From JANXVR01 sp034667405 (GTDB lineage: Bacteria > Actinomycetota > UBA4738 > HRBIN12), in the NCBI GenBank assembly GCA_034667405.1, contig JAXDJX010000026.1, forward strand, positions 62,001 through 126,000: a stretch of 64,000 bases of DNA, in the 5' to 3' direction. Of the stretch, positions 24,239-30,707 are shown piece after piece. A program made the position numbers and the translations under genes. The notes under the pieces were generated by a model. It searched no databases. It had not been told where the DNA came from and was given only the letters and a program-made list of their open reading frames with translations. The first letter of the stretch is position 1. Each line of letters begins with the position of its first letter.

Positions 24239-25056
24239 TCCCCGCGGCGTTCGAGTACGTCCGTGCCGGGAGTGTCGAACACGCGATGGAACTCCTGGCC
24301 GCCGACGAAGAGGCGAAGCTCCTGGCCGGCGGCCACTCCTTGATCCCGCTGATGAAGCTCCGTTTCGCGCGCCCGACCACCCTGATCGACATCGGGAGAC
24401 TCTCCGAACTCAGCTACATCCGGAGGCAGGACGACCACGTGGCCATCGGCGCGCTCACCCGCCATCACGACCTTGCGAACTCCGCGGTGCTGCAGCAGGA
24501 CTGTCCCATCGTGGCGGACGCCGCCTCGCAGATCGGTGATCCGCAGGTCCGTCACATGGGAACCATCGGGGGAAGCGTCGCGCACGCCGACCCGGCAAGC
24601 GATCTGCCAACGGTGTTGGTCGCGCTGCAGGCGACCTTCGTCATCCAGACGGCGGGCGGCTCGGAACGGAGCGTGGCCGCGGGTGCGTTCTTCCACGGAC
24701 TCTTCACCGCCGACCTGGCGCCGACCGAAGTTCTCACAGAGATCCGGGTGCCGTTGATGAGCGGCGGGTGGAGCTTCATGAAGTTCACGCGGCGCGCGCA
24801 GGACTGGGCGTTGGTGGGTGTCGCGGCGGTCGCGGGATCCGGTGGCGTCACGATCGCGCTGGCGAACATGGGCCAGACCCCCATCCGCGCGAGCGCTGTG
24901 GAGCAACGACTGGCTGCGGGCGATGTTCCCGCGGTGGCTGCGCTCGTGGCGGATGAAGGAACGGCGCCTCCGTCCGACTCGTTCGGCGACGCCGGGTATC
25001 GGCGCGAACTCGCCAAGGTGTTGGTGAACCGCGCGGTGACCGAAGCACTCGCCTGA
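24235..25056 (+). CDS. coxM: Cox/xanthine dehydrogenase-type FAD subunit
   Basis: A 273-residue FAD-binding subunit. FAD loops are 'LLAGGHSLIPLMKLRFARP' near residue 32 and 'TIGGSVAHADPASDLP' near 111; the CO-dehydrogenase C-terminal FAD domain begins near 170. It takes electrons from CoxS. The start is TTG at 24235 inside the coxS stop; the only in-frame alternatives further upstream lie within coxS, and the residues after TTG ('IPAAFEYVRAGS') are the usual N-terminus of the family. Followed by an mscS gene instead of coxL. Confidence 0.92.
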   Translation: MIPAAFEYVRAGSVEHAMELLAADEEAKLLAGGHSLIPLMKLRFARPTTLIDIGRLSELSYIRRQDDHVAIGALTRHHDLANSAVLQQDCPIVADAASQIGDPQVRHMGTIGGSVAHADPASDLPTVLVALQATFVIQTAGGSERSVAAGAFFHGLFTADLAPTEVLTEIRVPLMSGGWSFMKFTRRAQDWALVGVAAVAGSGGVTIALANMGQTPIRASAVEQRLAAGDVPAVAALVADEGTAPPSDSFGDAGYRRELAKVLVNRAVTEALA

Positions 25057-25102
25057 ACCCGTTCGGCGAACCCGCGTTGTGTGGCGCGCGCGCAGCCGCT
25101 GC

Positions 25103-25108
25103 TAAGGT
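25103..25108 (+). promoter_or_regulatory. -10 hexamer TAAGGT, leaderless
   Basis: TAAGGT ends 6 nt before the mscS ATG at 25115. Confidence 0.4.
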
Positions 25109-25114
25109 CGCGAT

Positions 25115-25981
25115 ATGTCACGGATCACGGCGAACCTCGCGTGGACCAGCCACGATTGGGAGCGTGTCGGGAAGCAAGGGGGCGCTGCCATCGCGATCGC
25201 CGTGGTGGTAACGCTGGTCGGACGACGCTACGTCCATAGCGCGCGCCGGCGCGCGGAGACCCGTCCCGATGAGAGTGGCGGGCGCAGACACCGCCGGACG
25301 GCGACGGTCACCGGTCTGGTGGTGGGTACGGCGCAGGTACTGGTGTGGTTCGCCGCGCTGTTGGTGATCATCGGAGCCGTCGGCGTGCGCGTCGGCCCGT
25401 TGATCGCGAGTGCGGGGATCGTGGGGGTGGCGCTCGGATTCGGCGCGCAGACCCTGGTGAAGGACACCCTGGCCGGTCTGTTCATCGCGCTCGAGGGACA
25501 GTTCGATGTCGGGGACACCGTGGACCTTCAGAGCGATGGCGGCGTGGTGTCGGGCACCATCGAGGGGCTCAGCCTCCGGGTGACCACCGTCCGGCAGTTC
25601 GATGGGGCGCTCTCCATCGTGCCGAACGGATCCATCCACGTCACCAGCAACAAGACGCGGGGCTGGGGCCGGGCCATCGTCGATGTCCGGGTCGCGTTGG
25701 ATGAAGACCCCGAGCGCGTTCGAGACCTCCTGGAAGAACTGTTCGACGGTCTCATCGACGAACCGCCGTTCGACGTCTGGCTCCGGGACCGCCCCAAGGT
25801 CCTGGGCGTGACTCAGTTGACCGATGTGGCGCAGGTGATCCGGGTCGCGGCCGAGACGCAGCCGAACCACCGGTTGGACGCCGAACGCCGGCTGCGAGCG
25901 CTCATCTCAGCCCGCGTCACCGAACGCGGCGTGAGATCACCGCCGGTCATGGTGTCGGCCCCACGCTCCTCACAGCCCTGA
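25115..25981 (+). CDS. Small-conductance mechanosensitive channel (MscS family)
   Basis: A 288-residue MscS-family channel with three helices (about 25-42, 72-90, 93-120). The pore-lining helix is 'IASAGIVGVALGFGAQTLVKD', rich in the Gly/Ala pairs typical of MscS TM3. The beta domain 'GQFDVGDTVDL' and an alpha/beta C-terminal domain follow. It should open under membrane tension to release solutes. It sits between coxM and coxD with its own promoter, so a link to the Cox genes is only positional. Confidence 0.9.
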   Translation: MSRITANLAWTSHDWERVGKQGGAAIAIAVVVTLVGRRYVHSARRRAETRPDESGGRRHRRTATVTGLVVGTAQVLVWFAALLVIIGAVGVRVGPLIASAGIVGVALGFGAQTLVKDTLAGLFIALEGQFDVGDTVDLQSDGGVVSGTIEGLSLRVTTVRQFDGALSIVPNGSIHVTSNKTRGWGRAIVDVRVALDEDPERVRDLLEELFDGLIDEPPFDVWLRDRPKVLGVTQLTDVAQVIRVAAETQPNHRLDAERRLRALISARVTERGVRSPPVMVSAPRSSQP

Positions 25982-26017
25982 GTGGGCCGCCCGTGTGCCG
26001 GGTTCCCCGCCCGCCCG

Positions 26018-26023
26018 TAGCAT
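26018..26023 (+). promoter_or_regulatory. -10 hexamer TAGCAT, leaderless
   Basis: TAGCAT ends 6 nt before the coxD ATG at 26030. Confidence 0.45.
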
Positions 26024-26029
26024 GACGCG

Positions 26030-26911
26030 ATGGACCCCTCATCCCTCGGTTCCGTCGACGAACTCCAACGCGGACTGGCCGGCGCTGCCTACCTGGCCGA
26101 CCGAGGGCTCACCACCGCCATCCATCTCGCTCTCTCGTTGGGCAAGCCGCTCCTCCTGGAAGGGGAGGCGGGCGTCGGGAAGACAGAGGTCGCGAAGGTG
26201 CTCGCCGAACTCCTGGGCCGTGACCTCATCCGCCTGCAGTGCTACGAGGGGATCGACGCCGCCCAGGCGCTCTACGAATGGAACTACGCGCGGCAACTCA
26301 TCGCCATCAGGGCCATGGACGCCGCCGACGCGGGCGCCGGAGTCACCGATCTGTTCGGCCCTGAGTTCTTGGTGGAGCGTCCGTTGCTCTCGGCCATCCG
26401 TGCGGGCGCGGGCGCGGTGCTCCTCATCGACGAACTCGACCGCGCGGACGATGAGTTCGAGGCGTTCCTGCTGGAGATCCTTTCCGAGTTCGCGGTGACG
26501 ATCCCCGAAGTGGGGCGCATCGTCGCGGGATCGCCTCCCGCCGTCATCCTCACCTCGAACCGGACGCGGGAACTTCACGACGCCCTCAAGCGTCGGTGCT
26601 TATACCACTGGATCGACCACCCCACCCTCGAACGGGAGGTGGAGATCATCCTCGCCCGCGCGCCGCACGTCGGTCCCGCGCTCGCGCGCGATGTGGCGAC
26701 CGCCGTGTCGCGGCTCCGCGAGCTCGACCTGGCCAAGCTGCCCGGCGTCGCCGAGACCATCGATTGGGCGAATGCGCTGACGTTCCTGGGTGTCTCGCGG
26801 CTCGATCCTTCCGTCGCAGCGGACACGCTGGGCGCCGTGATCAAAGACCATGAAGATCAGGAGCTGGCGACATCGGTCCTGTCGGATGTCGCCCGCCCGG
26901 CAGACGGCTGA
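26030..26911 (+). CDS. coxD: MoxR-type AAA+ ATPase CoxD
   Basis: A 293-residue AAA+ ATPase. Walker A 'GEAGVGKTE' is at residues 45-53, 'LQCYEGIDAAQALYEWNY' at about 73, Walker B 'VLLIDELDRAD' near 131 and sensor 1 'ILTSNRTRELHDALKRRCLYHW' near 175. The wording is that of CoxD, which partially unfolds the apo-enzyme so that the Cu/Mo cluster can be built in CO dehydrogenase. It is paired with a von Willebrand protein, CoxE, whose ATG is 1 base past its stop. Confidence 0.9.
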   Translation: MDPSSLGSVDELQRGLAGAAYLADRGLTTAIHLALSLGKPLLLEGEAGVGKTEVAKVLAELLGRDLIRLQCYEGIDAAQALYEWNYARQLIAIRAMDAADAGAGVTDLFGPEFLVERPLLSAIRAGAGAVLLIDELDRADDEFEAFLLEILSEFAVTIPEVGRIVAGSPPAVILTSNRTRELHDALKRRCLYHWIDHPTLEREVEIILARAPHVGPALARDVATAVSRLRELDLAKLPGVAETIDWANALTFLGVSRLDPSVAADTLGAVIKDHEDQELATSVLSDVARPADG

Positions 26912-26912
26912 G

Positions 26913-28064
26913 ATGGCTCCGGACGGGGGCGTTCGAACGGTCGAGGCCCTGGTGCGGCTCGGCAGGGACCTCCGGGCAGCGGGACTGCAGGTCGGAACGG
27001 GTCGCGTGCTGACCTTCGTGCGCGGAACCGCGGCGTTGGGTTCGACCGCCGCCGAGGATCTTTACTGGGCGGGGCGCGCCACGCTGATCGCCCGGCCCGA
27101 GGACGCCGAGACCTTCGATCGGGTGTTCGCGCGGTGGGTGCTGGCCGACTCGGGACGCCCGACGGAGATCGCCGGCGAACGTCCTCCCGATGAACTCATG
27201 GGGACCGACCCGATGAGCCCGACCCTGATCGTTGGAAGCACCTCGGGAGACGACGTGACCGCTCCGCCGTCGACCGAGGGAACGGGTGAGCGGCTCGGTT
27301 CGGTGGCGAGCGGTATTGAGGTCCTGCGGCACAAGGCGTTCTCCCAGATGACGCCAGGGGAGCGACGTGTGGTCGAGCGGGCCATCCGCCGCCTCTCGGT
27401 GCGGGCGCCGGTGGAGCACACGCGCCGGTACCGGGCCTCGCGGCGCGGCGCTCGCTTCGACATGCGACGAACGCTCCGCGCCTCCCTCCGAACGCAGGGT
27501 GAACCGTTCGACCGTCGGTGGCGTGCCCGTCGAACGCGGTCCAGGCCTCTCCTGCTGATCCTGGACGTGAGTGGATCGATGGCTCCGTACTCCCGCGCCC
27601 TCATCCAGTTCGGCTACGCAGCCATGAGCGCCGGCCGCAGGGTCGAGGTGTTCTGTTTCGGCACGCGTCTCACCCGCGTCACGAGAACCCTGCGGACGAA
27701 CGATCCCGATCGGGCACTCGAACGGATCGGCGAGCAGGTCGCTGACTGGGAGGGTGGCACGCGGATCGGCGAGTCGCTGAAGATCCTGGTGGACGGCTGG
27801 AGCCAGCGGGCGGCGCTCCGCGGCGCGGTGGTGGTGCTCTGTTCGGATGGGTTGGAACGCGGCGATCCAGAGGTCCTTCGGCACCAGATGGTTCGCCTGC
27901 ACCGGCTGGCCCACAAGGTGATCTGGGCCAACCCGCTCAAGGGGTCATCGCGATACGAGCCGTTGGCCCGCGGGATGGCGGCGGCCCTCCCCAGCGTCGA
28001 TGCGTTCGTGAGCGGGCACGATCTGGAGAGCGTGGAAGCACTGGCGGCCGTCCTTGCGACGTGA
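26913..28064 (+). CDS. coxE: von Willebrand factor A-domain protein CoxE
   Basis: A 383-residue VWA protein. A helical N-terminus ('VEALVRLGRDLRAAGLQVG') leads to a basic middle segment ('RRYRASRRGARFDMRRTLR') and a VWA domain whose metal site 'DVSGSM' is near residue 218, with 'GGTRIGESL' and 'VVLCSDGLERGD' completing it. This is the CoxE/YehP type that acts with MoxR ATPases. The ATG at 26913 directly follows the coxD stop; frames opening earlier overlap coxD and are rejected. Together with coxD it implies a Mo-hydroxylase to mature, though no CoxL is here. Confidence 0.88.
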   Translation: MAPDGGVRTVEALVRLGRDLRAAGLQVGTGRVLTFVRGTAALGSTAAEDLYWAGRATLIARPEDAETFDRVFARWVLADSGRPTEIAGERPPDELMGTDPMSPTLIVGSTSGDDVTAPPSTEGTGERLGSVASGIEVLRHKAFSQMTPGERRVVERAIRRLSVRAPVEHTRRYRASRRGARFDMRRTLRASLRTQGEPFDRRWRARRTRSRPLLLILDVSGSMAPYSRALIQFGYAAMSAGRRVEVFCFGTRLTRVTRTLRTNDPDRALERIGEQVADWEGGTRIGESLKILVDGWSQRAALRGAVVVLCSDGLERGDPEVLRHQMVRLHRLAHKVIWANPLKGSSRYEPLARGMAAALPSVDAFVSGHDLESVEALAAVLAT

Positions 28065-28067
28065 AGG

Positions 28068-28073
28068 TAGCCT
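28068..28073 (+). promoter_or_regulatory. -10 hexamer TAGCCT, leaderless
   Basis: TAGCCT ends 7 nt before the ATG at 28081, immediately after the coxE stop. Confidence 0.4.
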
Positions 28074-28080
28074 GAACCCC

Positions 28081-28584
28081 ATGGACGACGAGGACATCTT
28101 CGCCGCACACGAAGAAGATTTCGCGCGGGCTGCGGCCGATGTCGACCGTCGTCGGCCGAACCGGCGGGGGTTCTGGATCATGCTCGCGGCCATCGGAGTC
28201 ACGGGCTTGCTGGTGGTGGTGGAGATCTTCGCGAACCGCCCGCTCGTGTCGGCGATCGGGCGGGCGCAGCACGATCTTCGCCTGATCCATGCCCGGGCGC
28301 TCGAGATCGAGAACGCCGCCGGTTCGTTCAGGGATGCAGACGCGGGCACGCTTGCGCTGCCCGGGGACACCGTCACGCTGATCTCAGGCGATCTGGTGGC
28401 GACCGGTGCCGGTCAGGTGAGCGTGTACGCATCGTCCGACGGTTGGGCCGCGGCGACGGAAGCCCGGCCGAACGCGTGCTTCTACATCGCCGAAGACGCC
28501 GGCGGGGATGTCACGAGGTATGGCGGCGGCACCGTGTGCAGTGGCGCCGCCGCGTTCCGGCAGGCGAACGACACCGCCTGGTAG
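28081..28584 (+). CDS. Membrane-anchored pilin-like-domain protein 3
   Basis: A 167-residue protein with an acidic N-terminus ('MDDEDIFAAHEEDFARAA'), a basic patch, one helix (about 31-50), a short helical stalk and a C-terminal domain ending 'NACFYIAED', then 'TRYGGGTVCSGAAAF' and a final Trp. This is the third copy of the two-cysteine pilin-like module found at 22587 and 23171, with the same spacing of 19 residues between cysteines. No prepilin cleavage motif. Its stop is directly adjacent to the stop of the convergent RDD gene. Confidence 0.65.
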   Translation: MDDEDIFAAHEEDFARAAADVDRRRPNRRGFWIMLAAIGVTGLLVVVEIFANRPLVSAIGRAQHDLRLIHARALEIENAAGSFRDADAGTLALPGDTVTLISGDLVATGAGQVSVYASSDGWAAATEARPNACFYIAEDAGGDVTRYGGGTVCSGAAAFRQANDTAW

Positions 28585-29193
28585 TCACGGCTGCGGAGGC
28601 GGTTGATCTCCCGCTCCGGGCGACGGCGGCGGCACAGGCGGCGGCGGCGGTGGGATCGGCGCGGCACCCGGGGAAGCCGGGGGCCATACGGTTCCGGCGG
28701 CACCCCCGGTTGTGCCCGCGGCGGTCATTCCCGCGCTGGCGTTCCCCACCCCGGCGTTCCCCACCCCGGCGTTCGTACCCTTGCGGATGACGACGGTGTT
28801 GGCCGCGCGATCGCCGAGGCGCTGACGCTTTGGCGACGTCCACACCAGGATCGCCGCTACCAGGTAGGCGAAGAGCGCGTCGACGATACGCAGGAGGTTG
28901 CGGACGATCGCACCCTGCCATGTACATTTCGAGCCGTCCTCCTGCACGACGCGGATGCCCATCGCCAGCTTCCCCACCGTGGCCCCGAGTGTCGCCTCCA
29001 TCACCGCGTAGTAGACGAGCCAGATGAGCAGGATGCCCAAAGCACCGCCGCCGTGGAAATGGAAGCTGTACGTGGTCATGCCGGACTCGGATCGGACGTG
29101 CTGGTAGTCGCCGAAGGGAGTTCCCACCGCGAACACGATGATCGAATCGATCAGGATCGCGACGAATCGCCTGCCTACGCTCACGTATTGCAC
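28585..29193 (-). CDS. RDD-family membrane protein
   Basis: A 202-residue protein with an RDD domain (residues 1-140). The Arg is in 'VGRRFVAILIDSIIVF' at the N-terminus and the Asp-containing helices follow, including 'TLGATVGKLAMGIRVV' and 'RQRLGDRAANTVVI'. Three or four transmembrane helices. The C-terminal 60 residues are low-complexity: Asn-Ala-Gly-Val-Gly repeats and then a Pro-rich tail. RDD proteins include Na+/H+ antiporters, but most are uncharacterised. The GTG start at 29193 is chosen because GGAAGGA lies 7 nt upstream; a 19-residue longer frame lacks that. Confidence 0.82.
   Translation of the reverse strand: MQYVSVGRRFVAILIDSIIVFAVGTPFGDYQHVRSESGMTTYSFHFHGGGALGILLIWLVYYAVMEATLGATVGKLAMGIRVVQEDGSKCTWQGAIVRNLLRIVDALFAYLVAAILVWTSPKRQRLGDRAANTVVIRKGTNAGVGNAGVGNASAGMTAAGTTGGAAGTVWPPASPGAAPIPPPPPPVPPPSPGAGDQPPPQP
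28741..28770. repeat. Two perfect 15-bp tandem copies in the RDD gene
   Basis: GTTCCCCACCCCGGC occurs twice in tandem, with a decayed third copy just before. It encodes the repeating Gly-Val-Gly-Asn-Ala of the linker. In-frame slippage here would only change linker length. Confidence 0.7.
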
Positions 29194-29339
29194 GGGTGCG
29201 TCCTTCCCTCGAAGATATCCGACGGTAAGGGGACAGCCCTGCTGGGTCAAGCCACCGGCCGCTCATCTTGCGACGCAGCGCGTTCTGCCACCATTGACCC
29301 CATTCAAGATTTCACCCTCCGGATGCCGATGACTAGCCC

Positions 29340-30707
29340 ATGCGGGGGACACGGCGATACGCGGCGGCAGGGGTCCTCACGGCGATGGTTGCCGCCGCCG
29401 CGTCCCTTCCGTCCGCCGCCGTTGCTGTGGTTGGAGCATCGTCGACGACGACGACCTTGGCACCGGGCCTGACCCTGACGAAGGTGAGCGATCCCGCGGG
29501 TCCGTATCAGATCAGGATCCTCACAGTCGACCCCAAGAGGGCAGTCAGCCTTGACGTCGCGACCGCCGGACGCGCCATCGGCGGCTATGCGTTGACCAGC
29601 CGCATCGGTTCGAACTTGGGTGCATTGGCGGCGATCAACGGTGACTTCAGCGTGAACCCCGGGCGTCCCGTGCACGCGCTCATGGAAGACGGGATGTATC
29701 TCCAGAGCGGTGTCCAGCCCGGCGCCGCCTTCTCGGAGTCCCACGATGAACTCCAGGGCTACGTCGGAGGTCCGAACGTCACCGTGGGGGCGGCGACGGT
29801 GGGCGTGGCCGGTTCCGATGTCTCGATCGCACGATGGAACAGCGGACCCCCTGCGACCGATCAGATCGTTGCGTTCTCACCCTACGGAGGCACCGAGGAG
29901 CGGCCGCCCACCAACGCCTGCGCGGCCCGGCTGACATCGCCGACGAAGCTCAAGTGGACGAGCACCAGTCAGTCGAAGCTCACGCGCGACTACAAGGTCG
30001 ACTCCGTGCGGTGTTCCTCCTCGGCGATGACGTTCGGGACCAGTGGCGCCGTCATCCTTGCGTCGCGCACGTCCGGCACCGGCGCGAACGCCCTGAAGAA
30101 GCTCAACGCCGGCGGAACGCTGCGTCTCACCTGGACCGACGGGTGGACGGGCAGCATGGACGCGCTCGGCGGGCAGCCGCTCCTGCTGGACAACGGCGTT
30201 GTGGTTGCGCCCGCCACCTGTGGCGGCGACTACTTCTGCATGCGGAACCCTCGCACGGGGATCGGGCTCGCCGCCGATGGCCGCGTCTTCATGGTCACCG
30301 TTGATGGGCGGTGCTCGTGTTCGGTCGGGATGACGTTGGTCCAGTTCGCGAAGGAATTCCAGATGCTGGGCGCGAAGTGGGCGGTCAACCTGGACGGGGG
30401 TGGCGGATCCACGATGTGGGTGAAGGGTCAGGGTGTGGTCAACCGTCCCTCGGACACCACTGGGGAGCGCCCGGTCACGACCGCGCTGCTCGTGCTTCCC
30501 GGCTCGGATCCCAGCGAACCGACGCCGGGCATAGGACTCGGCTTGGTATCCGATTCCGGTCTCGTGAGCGCTATGCAGGCGCACGCCGCGGGCGAGCTGG
30601 CGGCGGCCGATCCGGGTTCGACCGGTGGGTTGTTCCAGGCGTTGGGCGATGGATGGCTGGGCTGTGTCGCTATCCCGTGTTCTGCAAGCCCGCCGCCACA
30701 CCACTGA
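29340..30707 (+). CDS. Secreted phosphodiester glycosidase (NAGPA-like)
   Basis: A 455-residue secreted protein. The signal peptide (basic start, core 'AAGVLTAMVAAAASL', then Ala-x-Ala) is followed by a NAGPA domain: 'LAAINGDFSVNPG' near residue 96, 'NPRTGIGLAADGRVFMVTVDG' near 302 and 'NLDGGGGSTMWV' near 350, the conserved Asn-Asp-Gly segments. In animals this fold uncovers mannose-6-phosphate by cleaving GlcNAc phosphodiesters; bacterial members process wall or exopolysaccharide phosphodiesters. Several cysteine pairs suit an exported protein. The tail overlaps the convergent ppc stop by 38 bases. Confidence 0.82.
   Translation: MRGTRRYAAAGVLTAMVAAAASLPSAAVAVVGASSTTTTLAPGLTLTKVSDPAGPYQIRILTVDPKRAVSLDVATAGRAIGGYALTSRIGSNLGALAAINGDFSVNPGRPVHALMEDGMYLQSGVQPGAAFSESHDELQGYVGGPNVTVGAATVGVAGSDVSIARWNSGPPATDQIVAFSPYGGTEERPPTNACAARLTSPTKLKWTSTSQSKLTRDYKVDSVRCSSSAMTFGTSGAVILASRTSGTGANALKKLNAGGTLRLTWTDGWTGSMDALGGQPLLLDNGVVVAPATCGGDYFCMRNPRTGIGLAADGRVFMVTVDGRCSCSVGMTLVQFAKEFQMLGAKWAVNLDGGGGSTMWVKGQGVVNRPSDTTGERPVTTALLVLPGSDPSEPTPGIGLGLVSDSGLVSAMQAHAAGELAAADPGSTGGLFQALGDGWLGCVAIPCSASPPPHH

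Noticed and set aside
28741..28770. Tandem repeat as a possible CRISPR or mobile element end
   Set aside because: Only two perfect 15-bp units inside a coding linker, without spacers; simple coding repeat.
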